Shown: positions 6,714 through 16,766 of the stretch, one piece after another
Position numbering within the stretch: the stretch's first letter is position 1
Layout of the letters: the number at the start of each line of letters is the position of its first letter
The notes under the pieces: generated by a model
What the model was told of the DNA's origin: nothing
What the model saw: only the letters and a program-made list of their open reading frames with translations
The model's database searches: none
Made by a program: the position numbers and the translations under genes
Origin: JBBDNC01 sp040877875
GTDB taxonomy: Bacteria; Bacteroidota; Rhodothermia; Balneolales; Balneolaceae
Length of the DNA stretch: 23,265 nt
Assembly (NCBI GenBank): GCA_040877875.1
Contig: JBBDNC010000095.1
Location: 1 to 23,265 of the forward strand
Reading direction: 5' to 3'

Positions 6714-9700
6714 ATGCATCTTATTAAACTATTTGTGCTGACAGCTATGACGGGATGGTTCACCGTCGGGCTAATGAATTATGCATATGCCCAGGAAACG
6801 GGGGGGGGTACGGTGCGGGAAACCGCTTTGCCTGACACTACCGGCCGCTCCCAGGATTTTGATGCTGCTTTTCGCATACCCTATACCGGCAGAATTGTCG
6901 CCAAACCGTTTCTCCGGCCCCTTCCCCGTCTTTATTATATCAGCTTACCCGGTGAAACGGTTTCAGTTGAACGCCGGGAGGATGGCAGGTATATGACCCG
7001 GCAATTCATCGGGAATGTACAGACCGGGCTTCCGGGAATTTACAGTTTTGAAGAATACGCCGAAACGACCAAAGAAGAGCAGGTCTATTCCAATTGGCTG
7101 CGACTGATTGAAGAATCTGAACGGAGCGACTCCCGACAAAGAGGATTGCTCGATTTTCGATTTACAGTACCGGGGGGCCGGGAATCTGCGTTTACCACGA
7201 TTTTCGGCCAACCCGAGGTAAATTTACGCGTGAATGGTGTGGCGAATATGAATGTGGGGGCTTCGATTCAGCATACGGCAGATCCGTCTCTTCCGGAAGA
7301 TCAGCAGACCCGTGTGGATCCGACTTTCGAACAAAACCTGCAGTTGAACATCCAGGGAACGATTGGCGATAAACTGACGATCCAGACGGACTGGGATACT
7401 GAACGGATGTTTGATTATCAAAACCGGCTTCATCTCATGTATGAAGGATATGAAGACGAGATCATTAAGCAGGTGGAAATGGGAAACGTAACCATGCAAA
7501 CCGGCAATTCCCTGATTCGGGGTTCCGGTTCACTGTTCGGGGTCAAGACTGTGGCTGAAATGGGAGCTTTGCGTCTGACCTCCATTCTTTCCCAGCAAAA
7601 AGGGGAGAGTAATGTCGAAACGATTACCGGCGGTTCACAGGAACAGGAGATTCAAATCCGTCCGGCCGATTATGAAAACCACCGGCACTTTTTTCTCGAT
7701 TTTTATACGCGTCAGGAGTTTGAAGAAAGCCTGTCCAACCCGCAGCAGGCTCGTCAGACATTGCAGATTTCCGAGCTGAACGTTTGGGTACTCCATGAGA
7801 ATATCCAGGCAGAAGAAGGATCCAGGCTTGCCATCGCCCTGGCCGATTATGGAGTGGTTGAGACGGGAGGGGATTCCTATGCACCCCCGGATAATCAAAG
7901 GGACCGCTTCTCACAGAATCAAATGGATCCGTTCAGAGATCCATCGGTCAGCGTGTCGGCTTCCGAACTTGGCCTGGATAACTCCCGGGATTTTGAAGAG
8001 GGATATTTCACTCTTCTTCAGGAAGGTCAGGACTATACGGTGAATAATGTATCCGGCTACATTTCTCTCAACCGGTCGCTTGGTCCACGGGAAGTTCTCG
8101 CCGTATCATTTTCTTATCGCGGAGCCAATGGTGAGACGATCAGCGTGGGAGATGTTACCCAGGGGGGAAATGAACGAATTTTCTTGAAGATGCTACGGCC
8201 GAATAATATGTCGACCGACCACAAGACTTTTCCGCTGACAATGCGTAATGTATATTCGCTCGGCGTCAGTGACCTTACGAGAGATAATATCGATCTGGAG
8301 GTGCAATTCACCGAAGGCAATGTGGCACATAATTTTCTGCCCGGAAGAAATTCACTTTTGCTCCAGGATCTGGGGCTGGACCGGGTCGATTCGCAAGGAT
8401 CGCCCGAACCGGACAACCAGATAGATTTTGGAACGGGTACCCTGAATGCCCTGAACGGCCGCATTGTTTTCCCCTATCTGGAGCCGTTTGGAAACAGGAT
8501 GGAGGAGTTGTTGAACGAGACCGGTGCTTCCCAGGAAGATATTGACCGCCTGGTCTATAACGAATTGTACACGGAGAGACAGCAAAATTCAGCTCGTTCC
8601 TCAAAAAATACATTCTACCGGATCGGGGGGACAGTCAAGGGAGGAGTCCAAAATAACTTTTCATTGGGAATCGCCCTGGTTGAAGGGTCGGTAAATGTTT
8701 TTGCCAACGGCACTGAATTGCAGGAAGGAGTTGATTATCAGGTGGATTACAGCTTCGGAAGTGTGACTATTTTAAATGAACGGTACACCGCCCCGGGACA
8801 GGAGATCCGTATCGAATATGAAAATCAGGAATTTACGTCGATCGCACAGAAGTCGTTTGTCGGCGTCCGGGCTGAATACCAGGTGAACAATGACATCAAT
8901 TTCGGAGGTACGTTTTTCCGATATAATGAACGGCCGCTGGATGACAAGATTCGGATCGGAGATGAACCGATTACCAATACGGTATTCGGATTTGACACAA
9001 ATGCCAGTTTTGACGCTCCTGTTCTCACCCGTGTTCTCGACGCTTTCCCATTACTGTCGACCCGGGAATCATCGGAAATTACTCTGAGCGGGGAATTTGC
9101 CCAGTTGCGGCCCGGAGTCGTTCAAACCCGGGCCGTTGATCGTGCAATCCGGAATGATGAACTTCAACCGGATGAAAGGGAGGGACTCTCCTTTATCGAT
9201 GATTTTGAAGGATCCAGTATCAAAATCAACCTTCTCAATGCAACCCGCTGGCAGCTTGCAGCGCCGCCGTCTGCAGTACCCGGCTATGAACCTGACTTGA
9301 TATATTTCGAGGAAGAGTTATCCTCTCCTGCGAGTTCTCCGCTGCATGTTCAGGTGGAACGGTCGGATTTAAGGAGTAAATTCGCCTGGTATACGATCCC
9401 GCGGAATATCAGCAGTATTCTCGACGATGTTCAGTTTACACCCGAATCCGAGCTCGTCCGTGTAAATGATGTGTTTCCGGGACGTGAGACCCGGAATCCG
9501 CAGGAGGAGATTATTACTACAATGGATGTCTATTTTGATCCTACTCGCCGCGGCCCTTATAACTATAACCGGGATCTCAGGAACTTGCTGGAAGAGGAAC
9601 CGGAGCGAACCTGGGGGGGGATGACGACCGTACTGCCGTCCGGACAGGAAGATTTCACCCAGAATAATGTGGAATTTCTTGAATTCTGGGTTCAGCCGCT

Positions 9701-12700
9701 ACTTCCGGGAGGCAGGAATCCGACAGCGGGTGACCTGGAAGATTATGACGGCAAAATCTATATCGATATCGGAATTGTATCCGAAGATGTAGTGCCGAAT
9801 GCCAGGCTGAATACGGAAGACGGGCTGGCACTCAATCCGGAATCCCTGATACCGGACCGAATTGAAAGCCCCCGTTCTTTTATTCCGGCAAATCCCCCGC
9901 CTCCTGAAGGCGAGTTCTCGACAGCCAACCGCGACCTGGAAGATGTGGGCCTGGATGGGATACCGGCTGAAGGAGGAGTCAACGGTTTAAATGAACGAAG
10001 TATATTCTCGGGCTTTGTCGAGGCCATGAGGGATCAATATGGGCAGTCAACAACCGCTTTTCAGGAAATTTTCAGGGATCCGTCAAACGATCAATATATC
10101 TACTACGGGGAGTCGCTGATGGAAAACCGGCCGCTACACGCGCGGTTTCACCGCATGTTGGGGTATTATGAGGGGAACACCCCGCTTGACCAGAGTGATC
10201 GCAGGGCTGTGACGAACCGTCCGAATACCGAGGGACTCCTGAATCCGTCACGAGTGGAGCTGAACAATGCCTATTTTCAATATGAAGTAGATTTGAACCC
10301 TGCAGATTTCGGGAGTCTGAATATTGGTTCCGGAGGGAGCTTTATTGTGGATAAAGTCCCCGGGTCCAGACAGGAAGATCGCTGGTATCTGGTCAGGATT
10401 CCCGTGGAAGAGTACAAGCGTAAAGTGGGAGATATTGAAGATTTTCAGAATATCACCTATGTCCGGTTTTGGATGTCGGGATATGAAAAACCATTTACCA
10501 TGCGATTTGCCACTTTGGAATTCGTGGGGAGCCAATGGCAAAAAGCCGAGCAAATCAACCAGGTGAGTGATCCGGCGGCTGACGTAAAGGTGTCGACGAT
10601 CAATATCGAGGAAAATGCCAATCGTCAGCCGATTCCCTATCGTCAGCCCCTGGGGGCGATCCGTGCCCAGGATCGGGGCACCCAGCTCCAGGTGTTGGCA
10701 AATGAACAGTCCATTGTTCTGGATCTGGAGAATCTGGGTCCGCAGTCTATTCAGATGGTCAAGCGTAATTATCCCGGCGGACTCAACCTTTTAAACTATT
10801 CCAATATGCGGATGTTTGTCCATGGAGAGGGATATCAGAACAGGGGAGAGGCGGAACTGGTGATGCGTTTCGGCAATGATCTGGAAAATAATTATTACGA
10901 ATACCGGCAGCCCATCACTCCGACCGACTCCGACTATCCGTTTCAGGGATATGACCAGAGCGAGACGGGGCGGATGGAGGAGGAAGCTGAACAGATCTGG
11001 ATCTATGAAGAAAACAGTATGAATATCGTACTGAACGCCTTTAACCAGCTTAAACAATTACGGGATCAGGAAGCTCCTGAAGATTACTCTGAGGTTTATG
11101 AACGAGGGGGACTTCTGGAAGACGCCGTGCCGGGGGCCGTTATTGCAATCAAGGGAAATCCGTCGCTCGATCGCGTCAGTGAAATAGGAATGGGAATTCG
11201 AAATCCGTTTGATCCGGACAATCCATCCGGAAACGGGAAACCGGTATTGAACGGACGGTTCTGGATGAACGAGTTGCGGGTTTCAGGTTTTGATAACAAA
11301 CGGGGTTGGGCGGCCAATGCAAGAGCCTCGTTCAAACTGGCCGACTTTGCTACGATGAATGCAAATCTGACGCGTCAAACGGATGGGTTCGGGGCACTTG
11401 ATTCACGCCTGGGCCAGCGCAGGGTCTCCGATCAGACCGCCTATGATATCAGCTCGACGATGAACCTCCATCGGTTCATTCCGGAACGTTTTGGCTGGAA
11501 TATTCCCGTAACCTTTACGACCCGTTCATCGCTCCTAACCCCCCGTTATCTGCCAAATCAGGGGGATGTTCGTGTGAGCGATTTCGAGGAGGCGGTTCGG
11601 TCGCGGACAGATATCGGCGAGGATATTAAGGACCGGATCATCGATGGGCGAATCCAGGATGTTCAGACCTATAACGAATCCTGGTCGGTAAACCTTTCGA
11701 ACGTAACCAAGCAGAACTCGGAGAACCTTCTGACGCGGTATACCCTGGACAATACCACGTTTAATTATGTATACAATCAATCGAAAGCCAGGAATCCACA
11801 AAACCTCTTCCAGGATAACTGGAATTTCAATTCTTCCTTGCGTTATAATATTAATTTTCAAAACCGGAGGTTTCTACAGCCCTTCGGGTTTCTCGAAGAG
11901 GTCCCCCTGCTCAATCAGCTTTCGGGATTTCAACTGGGCTATATGCCAAATAATTTTACGACGTCCGTCAGTACCAGCCGCACTTACGAGGAACGCCGGC
12001 GCCGGGTGTTTCAGGCCGAAGCCCAAACCCAGGGACAACCCTTACAGCAAACTCATAATTTCAACTACAATACCACGATTGGATTCGGGTATAACCTGAC
12101 GAGGTCGATCACAACGAATTTCCAGGCCCGGGGGACTTTTGACCTGAACCGTGCGGCTACTCGGGATGCGAACCTGTCGGGAATTGACAGTACGGCCTAT
12201 CAGCCGGTTCCCACTTTTACGGTTCTTCAGGATCTGGTGTCGGGGGATGAGGTCAAACCCCGGCGTTCGTCCTACCAGGAAGACTATACAGCGAGTTGGC
12301 AGCCCCGCTTTAATCAGCTCAGGGTCATTAGCTGGATGAACTATTCGCTTCGGTACGGAGGGGGGTTTCGCTGGGAAAACACCCCTCTCGGATCAAACCT
12401 CGGTGCCAGGATTTCCAATACGTACAGGCTGGATCACAACTTGCGTTTGGAAGTAGCTGATCTGTTAGGGAGAATCGATCTGCTTGGGGAGCTGGAGCAG
12501 GCGGATAACGACGAACAGGCTGACCGGCAGAATCGGAGGCAGGGAGAAGAGGAAGACTCCGGTGAATCGTTGACTTTTGGAGATCACCTGGTCCACTATG
12601 GCCGTAAAATGCTATTGGCCCTGTTCAGTATCCAAAATATTGACATTTCCTATAATGACTCCAAAACAGGCTCTCAGGCTGGGTATGCAGGGAATTCCCA

Positions 12701-13964
12701 GTTGTACGACATGTTCGCCGGGGACTCATTTACTCCGCCATTTTCATATCGCCTCGGGATTACGGAAAGAATCGGGACCCAACAGCTAATTAACAACGAG
12801 GGGGGGGCTGCAACCATTCAGCTTCCTGCCAATAATACCTATTCCGATCAATTAACTGTGGGAAGCCGGTTTAATCCGTTTAATGATTTTAGCATTGAGT
12901 TGGACTGGAGTGCCCAATGGGATGAAAGAGTCTCCGAATCGTTTGCTTTGGATCCGAACAATGAACTCACATCGGTCGTCAACGCTTCGGGGAACGTAGG
13001 TTCAAGTGTTTGGGCATTTGGCAGAGGGTACAGGGATCTGTTTGAGCGGCAGCTTCAGACTGCATTTGACGATATCAGCAGTTCGGCCGACAGTATCCGT
13101 GATTCGGGTGGCAACCGGGATGGGAGAACGGTATTGAACCGCATTACTCTTCAGGAAGATTTCAGGGGAGCTTATCTTGGGAGCGGATCGAGTGTAATCG
13201 GTTCCAGGAATTTCACTCCCTTCCCCATGCCTGGATGGCGTGTCAACTGGACCGGACTTGAGAATTGGCTGCCCTGGATTGGGTCTTTCATCCAGCGTGC
13301 CTCGATCACACATGCTTATTCGGGGCAATACCGCCTGGGATGGATCTTTAACAGTAACCCCGGCCCCCTGCAACCTATTCGTATCGGATCTTATGTTGTA
13401 GAGGACGAACGTCCCGAATATGAACCTTCGAACATCAATATTGAAAAAAGGTTTTCTCCGCTTATTCAGTTGAACATCACGTGGGATAATAACCTTCGTA
13501 CCCAGACCGGATACGAATATAGCAAGCTGACCAGTCTTGCCCTTTCGAATACCAATGTGACGGAACGCACGTCCAAAGGCCTTCGGTTGTCGGTCACTTA
13601 TACATTTCGCAATTTCCGACTGCCCTTTTTACGTCAGACGAACAATAACCTGGATATCACAATCAACGGTAATTATATAGAGGATTCCGAACAACGGTTT
13701 CTGCTGGATTCTGATATTGACCGGGCTTTGTCGGACGGACACGAAGTGATCGTCCGGGATCCGTCGGCTTATTCAATCAGTCCGCGCCCTCCATCCGGAC
13801 AGACCCGGATCCATACATCCGCTATTCTGGGATACCGGTTCTCCAATATGTTGCAGGCAAACTTCGAATATGCCTTCAGCCGGATCCTGCCCAAATCGTC
13901 CCGCACCTTTGAGCGTACGACCCATGATTTCAGATTTAATATTCGTATTAATATTCGATCTTGA
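6714..13964 (+). CDS. sprA: SprA, outer-membrane translocon of the type IX secretion system
   Basis: SprA is the giant beta-barrel (36 strands in Flavobacterium johnsoniae) through which T9SS cargo proteins, and gliding adhesins where present, cross the outer membrane. Starting at the ATG at 6714 gives 2416 residues, close to the family length, with a clear signal peptide (MHLIKLFVLTAMTG..., cleavage after AYA near 26). The frame also extends to a TTG at 6570, but those 48 codons do not look coding. The N-terminal SprA domain includes QTDWDTERMFDYQNRL followed by EDEIIKQVEMGNV, NSLIRGSGSLFGVKT and a SQQKGE segment, all diagnostic. The rest is rich in alternating aromatic beta-strand patterns and ends in a short amphipathic strand (FRFNIRINIRS). 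Runs of G occur at 6800-6808 (nine), 9613-9620 (eight) and 12800-12807 (eight). lptFG diverges on one side and lnt converges on the other. Confidence 0.95.
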   Translation: MHLIKLFVLTAMTGWFTVGLMNYAYAQETGGGTVRETALPDTTGRSQDFDAAFRIPYTGRIVAKPFLRPLPRLYYISLPGETVSVERREDGRYMTRQFIGNVQTGLPGIYSFEEYAETTKEEQVYSNWLRLIEESERSDSRQRGLLDFRFTVPGGRESAFTTIFGQPEVNLRVNGVANMNVGASIQHTADPSLPEDQQTRVDPTFEQNLQLNIQGTIGDKLTIQTDWDTERMFDYQNRLHLMYEGYEDEIIKQVEMGNVTMQTGNSLIRGSGSLFGVKTVAEMGALRLTSILSQQKGESNVETITGGSQEQEIQIRPADYENHRHFFLDFYTRQEFEESLSNPQQARQTLQISELNVWVLHENIQAEEGSRLAIALADYGVVETGGDSYAPPDNQRDRFSQNQMDPFRDPSVSVSASELGLDNSRDFEEGYFTLLQEGQDYTVNNVSGYISLNRSLGPREVLAVSFSYRGANGETISVGDVTQGGNERIFLKMLRPNNMSTDHKTFPLTMRNVYSLGVSDLTRDNIDLEVQFTEGNVAHNFLPGRNSLLLQDLGLDRVDSQGSPEPDNQIDFGTGTLNALNGRIVFPYLEPFGNRMEELLNETGASQEDIDRLVYNELYTERQQNSARSSKNTFYRIGGTVKGGVQNNFSLGIALVEGSVNVFANGTELQEGVDYQVDYSFGSVTILNERYTAPGQEIRIEYENQEFTSIAQKSFVGVRAEYQVNNDINFGGTFFRYNERPLDDKIRIGDEPITNTVFGFDTNASFDAPVLTRVLDAFPLLSTRESSEITLSGEFAQLRPGVVQTRAVDRAIRNDELQPDEREGLSFIDDFEGSSIKINLLNATRWQLAAPPSAVPGYEPDLIYFEEELSSPASSPLHVQVERSDLRSKFAWYTIPRNISSILDDVQFTPESELVRVNDVFPGRETRNPQEEIITTMDVYFDPTRRGPYNYNRDLRNLLEEEPERTWGGMTTVLPSGQEDFTQNNVEFLEFWVQPLLPGGRNPTAGDLEDYDGKIYIDIGIVSEDVVPNARLNTEDGLALNPESLIPDRIESPRSFIPANPPPPEGEFSTANRDLEDVGLDGIPAEGGVNGLNERSIFSGFVEAMRDQYGQSTTAFQEIFRDPSNDQYIYYGESLMENRPLHARFHRMLGYYEGNTPLDQSDRRAVTNRPNTEGLLNPSRVELNNAYFQYEVDLNPADFGSLNIGSGGSFIVDKVPGSRQEDRWYLVRIPVEEYKRKVGDIEDFQNITYVRFWMSGYEKPFTMRFATLEFVGSQWQKAEQINQVSDPAADVKVSTINIEENANRQPIPYRQPLGAIRAQDRGTQLQVLANEQSIVLDLENLGPQSIQMVKRNYPGGLNLLNYSNMRMFVHGEGYQNRGEAELVMRFGNDLENNYYEYRQPITPTDSDYPFQGYDQSETGRMEEEAEQIWIYEENSMNIVLNAFNQLKQLRDQEAPEDYSEVYERGGLLEDAVPGAVIAIKGNPSLDRVSEIGMGIRNPFDPDNPSGNGKPVLNGRFWMNELRVSGFDNKRGWAANARASFKLADFATMNANLTRQTDGFGALDSRLGQRRVSDQTAYDISSTMNLHRFIPERFGWNIPVTFTTRSSLLTPRYLPNQGDVRVSDFEEAVRSRTDIGEDIKDRIIDGRIQDVQTYNESWSVNLSNVTKQNSENLLTRYTLDNTTFNYVYNQSKARNPQNLFQDNWNFNSSLRYNINFQNRRFLQPFGFLEEVPLLNQLSGFQLGYMPNNFTTSVSTSRTYEERRRRVFQAEAQTQGQPLQQTHNFNYNTTIGFGYNLTRSITTNFQARGTFDLNRAATRDANLSGIDSTAYQPVPTFTVLQDLVSGDEVKPRRSSYQEDYTASWQPRFNQLRVISWMNYSLRYGGGFRWENTPLGSNLGARISNTYRLDHNLRLEVADLLGRIDLLGELEQADNDEQADRQNRRQGEEEDSGESLTFGDHLVHYGRKMLLALFSIQNIDISYNDSKTGSQAGYAGNSQLYDMFAGDSFTPPFSYRLGITERIGTQQLINNEGGAATIQLPANNTYSDQLTVGSRFNPFNDFSIELDWSAQWDERVSESFALDPNNELTSVVNASGNVGSSVWAFGRGYRDLFERQLQTAFDDISSSADSIRDSGGNRDGRTVLNRITLQEDFRGAYLGSGSSVIGSRNFTPFPMPGWRVNWTGLENWLPWIGSFIQRASITHAYSGQYRLGWIFNSNPGPLQPIRIGSYVVEDERPEYEPSNINIEKRFSPLIQLNITWDNNLRTQTGYEYSKLTSLALSNTNVTERTSKGLRLSVTYTFRNFRLPFLRQTNNNLDITINGNYIEDSEQRFLLDSDIDRALSDGHEVIVRDPSAYSISPRPPSGQTRIHTSAILGYRFSNMLQANFEYAFSRILPKSSRTFERTTHDFRFNIRINIRS
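6800..6808 (+). repeat. G9 homopolymer just after the SprA signal peptide
   Basis: Nine G in a row cover the end of the Thr29 codon and the Gly30-Gly32 codons. A one-base length change here would move translation out of frame; one of the alternative frames reaches a stop at 6994-6996. Whether the length varies in cells cannot be seen from one sequence. Confidence 0.85.
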
Positions 13965-13987
13965 AATCCTCTCACGAACTCCAATCA

Positions 13988-14015
13988 GAGCAGCCTAAGG
14001 GTATTAATCCTGCTC
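13988..14015. terminator. Weak hairpin between convergent sprA and lnt
   Basis: GAGCAG (13988-13993) can pair with CTGCTC (14010-14015) across a 16-base loop, in the 111-bp gap between the two convergent stop codons. The stem is short and has no T-run next to it, so this is a weak terminator candidate based mainly on position. Confidence 0.25.
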
Positions 14016-14075
14016 GTCCCATTCCCCATTCTCAGCACATTCTCTGATCTCTACACCCACTCCCTTCTCATTTTT

Positions 14076-15692
14076 TCACTTCTTCGTTCTCACTTTTACG
14101 TCAATGAGAATAAATCCAAGGCCGATGAGCATCAGCCAGTTAAACCAGTTGCCATAACGGGCAAATGGAGTCAGGTAGTCGGACGGTGTTATTGGGAAGG
14201 TGAATACAGTCCGGGTTCTAAATCCGGTTTTCACACGAATGCTTCCGTCAGGTGCAATAATACCGGAAATCCCGTTATTGGCACTCCGGACAATCCAACG
14301 TCTGTATTCGATTGCACGCAGGCGGGCATAGGCAAAGTGTTGAATATGGCCGCTGGTATGCCCCCACCAGCCGTCGTTGGTCACGATGGTTAGAAATGTG
14401 GCTCCATTTCGGACAAATTTGCCGATCCAGCCGGGGAAAACAGAATCATAGCAAACCAGGGCCGGTGTGGCATGTCCGTCGATCCGGAAATTGTTTGCGG
14501 AGGTTCCCCGCCCATAACCGGTAATAGTTCCCCAGTTAATCCATCCGAACAGATCCATCTTTTTCAGGAATTCTGCAAACGGCAATCGTTCCACTACGGG
14601 GACCAGCCTTCCCTTTTTATAAATGTCTGGCGGTTGGCTACCGGTAAAGTGAAAGGCTGAGTTGAAGATATTATAGCTTCTACCGGTATTTTGACCTCTT
14701 ACGATCGCCGGTTCCTCATCCGGCTTATAATACTCCACGTACCCCGCACCGGTGATGAGATCGATATTCCAGGTACGTACGGAATCCCGGATCCGCCGGG
14801 TAAGCGGACTATCTCGTGAAATAGCCATATCAATGGCATTTTCGGGCCAAACGATGACTTTTGTATCCGGAGTACGGACTGAATCGGACAGTTCAAACAG
14901 CAGCGTCAGCAGTTCATCTATATTTTTCATTCCGCCGAAATCCAGGTAAGAATTCATATCCGGCTGTACCACGGCAACTTCAAGGGGATTGGCGGTCGTT
15001 AACCGTTCGGATCCGTTGTAAAGGGCATTTGAAATAATGGAAAGAAGGGGAAAAAGAAGGCTGAGGGAAAACGTATAAATCAAATTACGCTTCCTTTCCA
15101 TCTGTTGATCTGCAGTGAGAGTCAGGTAAAGAAGGGCAGAGGTCATGACTACCCAGAAACTGATTGCCAGGAATCCTGTTATGGAAATGTATTGGATAAC
15201 TCCTGTCATATTAGACCACCCGTTGCCCAGGGCAAGCCAGGTCCAGGAGAGATCCCAGTGGTGATGAAGAAACTCATAACTTACCCATGTACATCCAATT
15301 CCTGCAGCGAGTGTCAAAGTACCGGAGCCCGATTGCCTTGCAGCCAACAATGCACGGATCATCAGAAGGGGTATAACCATCAGCAGGGAGTTAGCAAGAA
15401 TTGCAGCAATCCCGCCTGACAATGTGGCCATCATAAGCCAATATGTACTCATCAGGTTCCAGATGATAAATGAAAGGTAGGAACGGATCATGAGTTCACG
15501 CCAATTCCCGCAGAGCTCCGCCAGCCGGAAGAGAAAAAGGAATGCCGGAAATTGGAGTAACACCAGATCAAAAGGAGGGAAGGAAAGTCCTAAAAATATC
15601 CCGGCAAGGATTGATAAACCCCAGGCATGATTCCAGAATTTTCGTATCATTTCAGTCATGCGATCTTTGTTATAAGTCATGGGCATCAACAT
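14076..15692 (-). CDS. lnt: Apolipoprotein N-acyltransferase
   Basis: Lnt adds the third acyl chain to the N-terminal Cys of lipoproteins in the inner membrane. The first 230 or so residues are hydrophobic helices (GLSFPPFD near 35-42 is a family signature) and the rest is the periplasmic nitrilase domain. The catalytic triad can be placed: Glu284 in VIVWPENA, Lys360 in YKKGRLVPV and Cys413 in VCYDSVFP. The conserved Glu after the Lys is in VVERLPF. TNDGWWGHTSGHIQHFAYARLRAIE is also typical, as is a final C-terminal helix. Three ATG codons lie close together at the start (15692, 15686, 15680); the first is used because it follows the rsmI stop by three bases, but the third is equally possible. 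It forms an operon with rsmI. The lipobox proteins in this window are candidate substrates. Confidence 0.94.
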   Translation of the reverse strand: MLMPMTYNKDRMTEMIRKFWNHAWGLSILAGIFLGLSFPPFDLVLLQFPAFLFLFRLAELCGNWRELMIRSYLSFIIWNLMSTYWLMMATLSGGIAAILANSLLMVIPLLMIRALLAARQSGSGTLTLAAGIGCTWVSYEFLHHHWDLSWTWLALGNGWSNMTGVIQYISITGFLAISFWVVMTSALLYLTLTADQQMERKRNLIYTFSLSLLFPLLSIISNALYNGSERLTTANPLEVAVVQPDMNSYLDFGGMKNIDELLTLLFELSDSVRTPDTKVIVWPENAIDMAISRDSPLTRRIRDSVRTWNIDLITGAGYVEYYKPDEEPAIVRGQNTGRSYNIFNSAFHFTGSQPPDIYKKGRLVPVVERLPFAEFLKKMDLFGWINWGTITGYGRGTSANNFRIDGHATPALVCYDSVFPGWIGKFVRNGATFLTIVTNDGWWGHTSGHIQHFAYARLRAIEYRRWIVRSANNGISGIIAPDGSIRVKTGFRTRTVFTFPITPSDYLTPFARYGNWFNWLMLIGLGFILIDVKVRTKK

Positions 15693-15695
15693 AAC

Positions 15696-16385
15696 TTATT
15701 CCGATTCCGAATAGGATTTCCCGGCCATAACAATCACAAACTCCCCTTTTGGGGCGTCCCGGTTGTTCCAGTGTTCCCGCAGCTCAGCCAGGTTTCCCCG
15801 TTGTACTTCTTCAAACTTTTTTGTCAATTCCCGTGCGATACAGATCAGGCGGCCTCCTTCGGCATGTTCGGCCAACTCATCCAGGAGTCGGCCGAATCTG
15901 TGAGGGCTTTCATAAATGACAGTTGTTACATCCATCTCGCATAATTCCCGGAGACGTGTTTGCCTGCCCTTTTTCGGCGGCAGAAATCCTTCGAAAAAGA
16001 ACCGGTCACACGGAAGCCCGCTGGCTACCAGTGCGGTAGTGCATGCATCAGGCCCGGGAATCACCGTGACAGTATGACTCCCCCGGTGTGCTGCACGGGC
16101 TGCGAGAAAGCCGGGGTCCGAAATGCCGGGCATGCCGGCATCTGTAATCAGGGCGATATTTTGTCCGCCGTCCAGCAGATTGATTAAATGTTTGACCTTT
16201 TGATGTTCGTTGTGTTGGTGAAATGGAAATGTTGGCGTCTCGATTTGATAGTGCTTAAGCAGAGTGCCGGAAAAACGAGTGTCTTCACAGGCAATTTGAT
16301 CCACTTGCCTGAGCACTTCTACAGCACGGGTGGAAAAATCTCCCAGATTTCCGATCGGGGTTGCTACAAGGTAGAGAATAGACAC
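15696..16385 (-). CDS. rsmI: 16S rRNA (cytidine(1402)-2'-O)-methyltransferase
   Basis: RsmI methylates the ribose of C1402 in the 16S rRNA decoding centre using S-adenosylmethionine. The 229-residue protein is a little shorter than the E. coli enzyme. It carries the tetrapyrrole-methylase-fold motifs in order: YLVATPIGNLGD at the start, ACEDTRFSGTLLKHY (about 33-47), ALITDAGMPGISDPG (near 78-92), VIPGPDACTTALVASG (near 107-122), FEGFLPPKKGRQ and YESPHR. It ends with GEFVIVMAG. The start codon is GTG at 16385; the conserved TPIGNLGD begins only eight residues later, so no later start is likely. The stop is three bases before the lnt start, so the two genes are co-transcribed. Confidence 0.96.
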   Translation of the reverse strand: MSILYLVATPIGNLGDFSTRAVEVLRQVDQIACEDTRFSGTLLKHYQIETPTFPFHQHNEHQKVKHLINLLDGGQNIALITDAGMPGISDPGFLAARAAHRGSHTVTVIPGPDACTTALVASGLPCDRFFFEGFLPPKKGRQTRLRELCEMDVTTVIYESPHRFGRLLDELAEHAEGGRLICIARELTKKFEEVQRGNLAELREHWNNRDAPKGEFVIVMAGKSYSESE

Positions 16386-16766
16386 GAATTGGGTTGAAAT
16401 TGGTTATTATTTATCTTGTTCGTGCAAACAGGTACAGATCCAGCCCACACACGAGTTCACGTTCTGAGTCCCCTCCATTCAGGCGGATATTATGCGATAC
16501 AAAATTAACGTAGCCTCTGAAAGTGGTTTTTCAAAGTAATTCGATGAGTTTTAAAGATCGATTCAAAGATAAGGTCAAAAACCCGTAATTTCCTCCTGAT
16601 TTGTGAAATGTAAATCATGAAAGCAGTTGGTTATAGCTGAAGGCAGGTGATTGCAATGAACGTCATCCTTTGCAGCAGGATTTTCAATTAGCAGCGGATG
16701 GCGAAAAAATCCGGATCAGATGCCCGCCTCCCAACCGTGCTTTTTACTCAAATGAATACGATATTT
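16386..16766. other. Intergenic region between divergent rsmI and the VOC gene
   Basis: This 381-bp stretch holds no gene, tRNA-like fold or clear promoter box that I can support. An in-frame ATG for the VOC gene at 16698 would shorten it, but the extra 23 residues do not look like part of the VOC fold. Confidence 0.5.
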
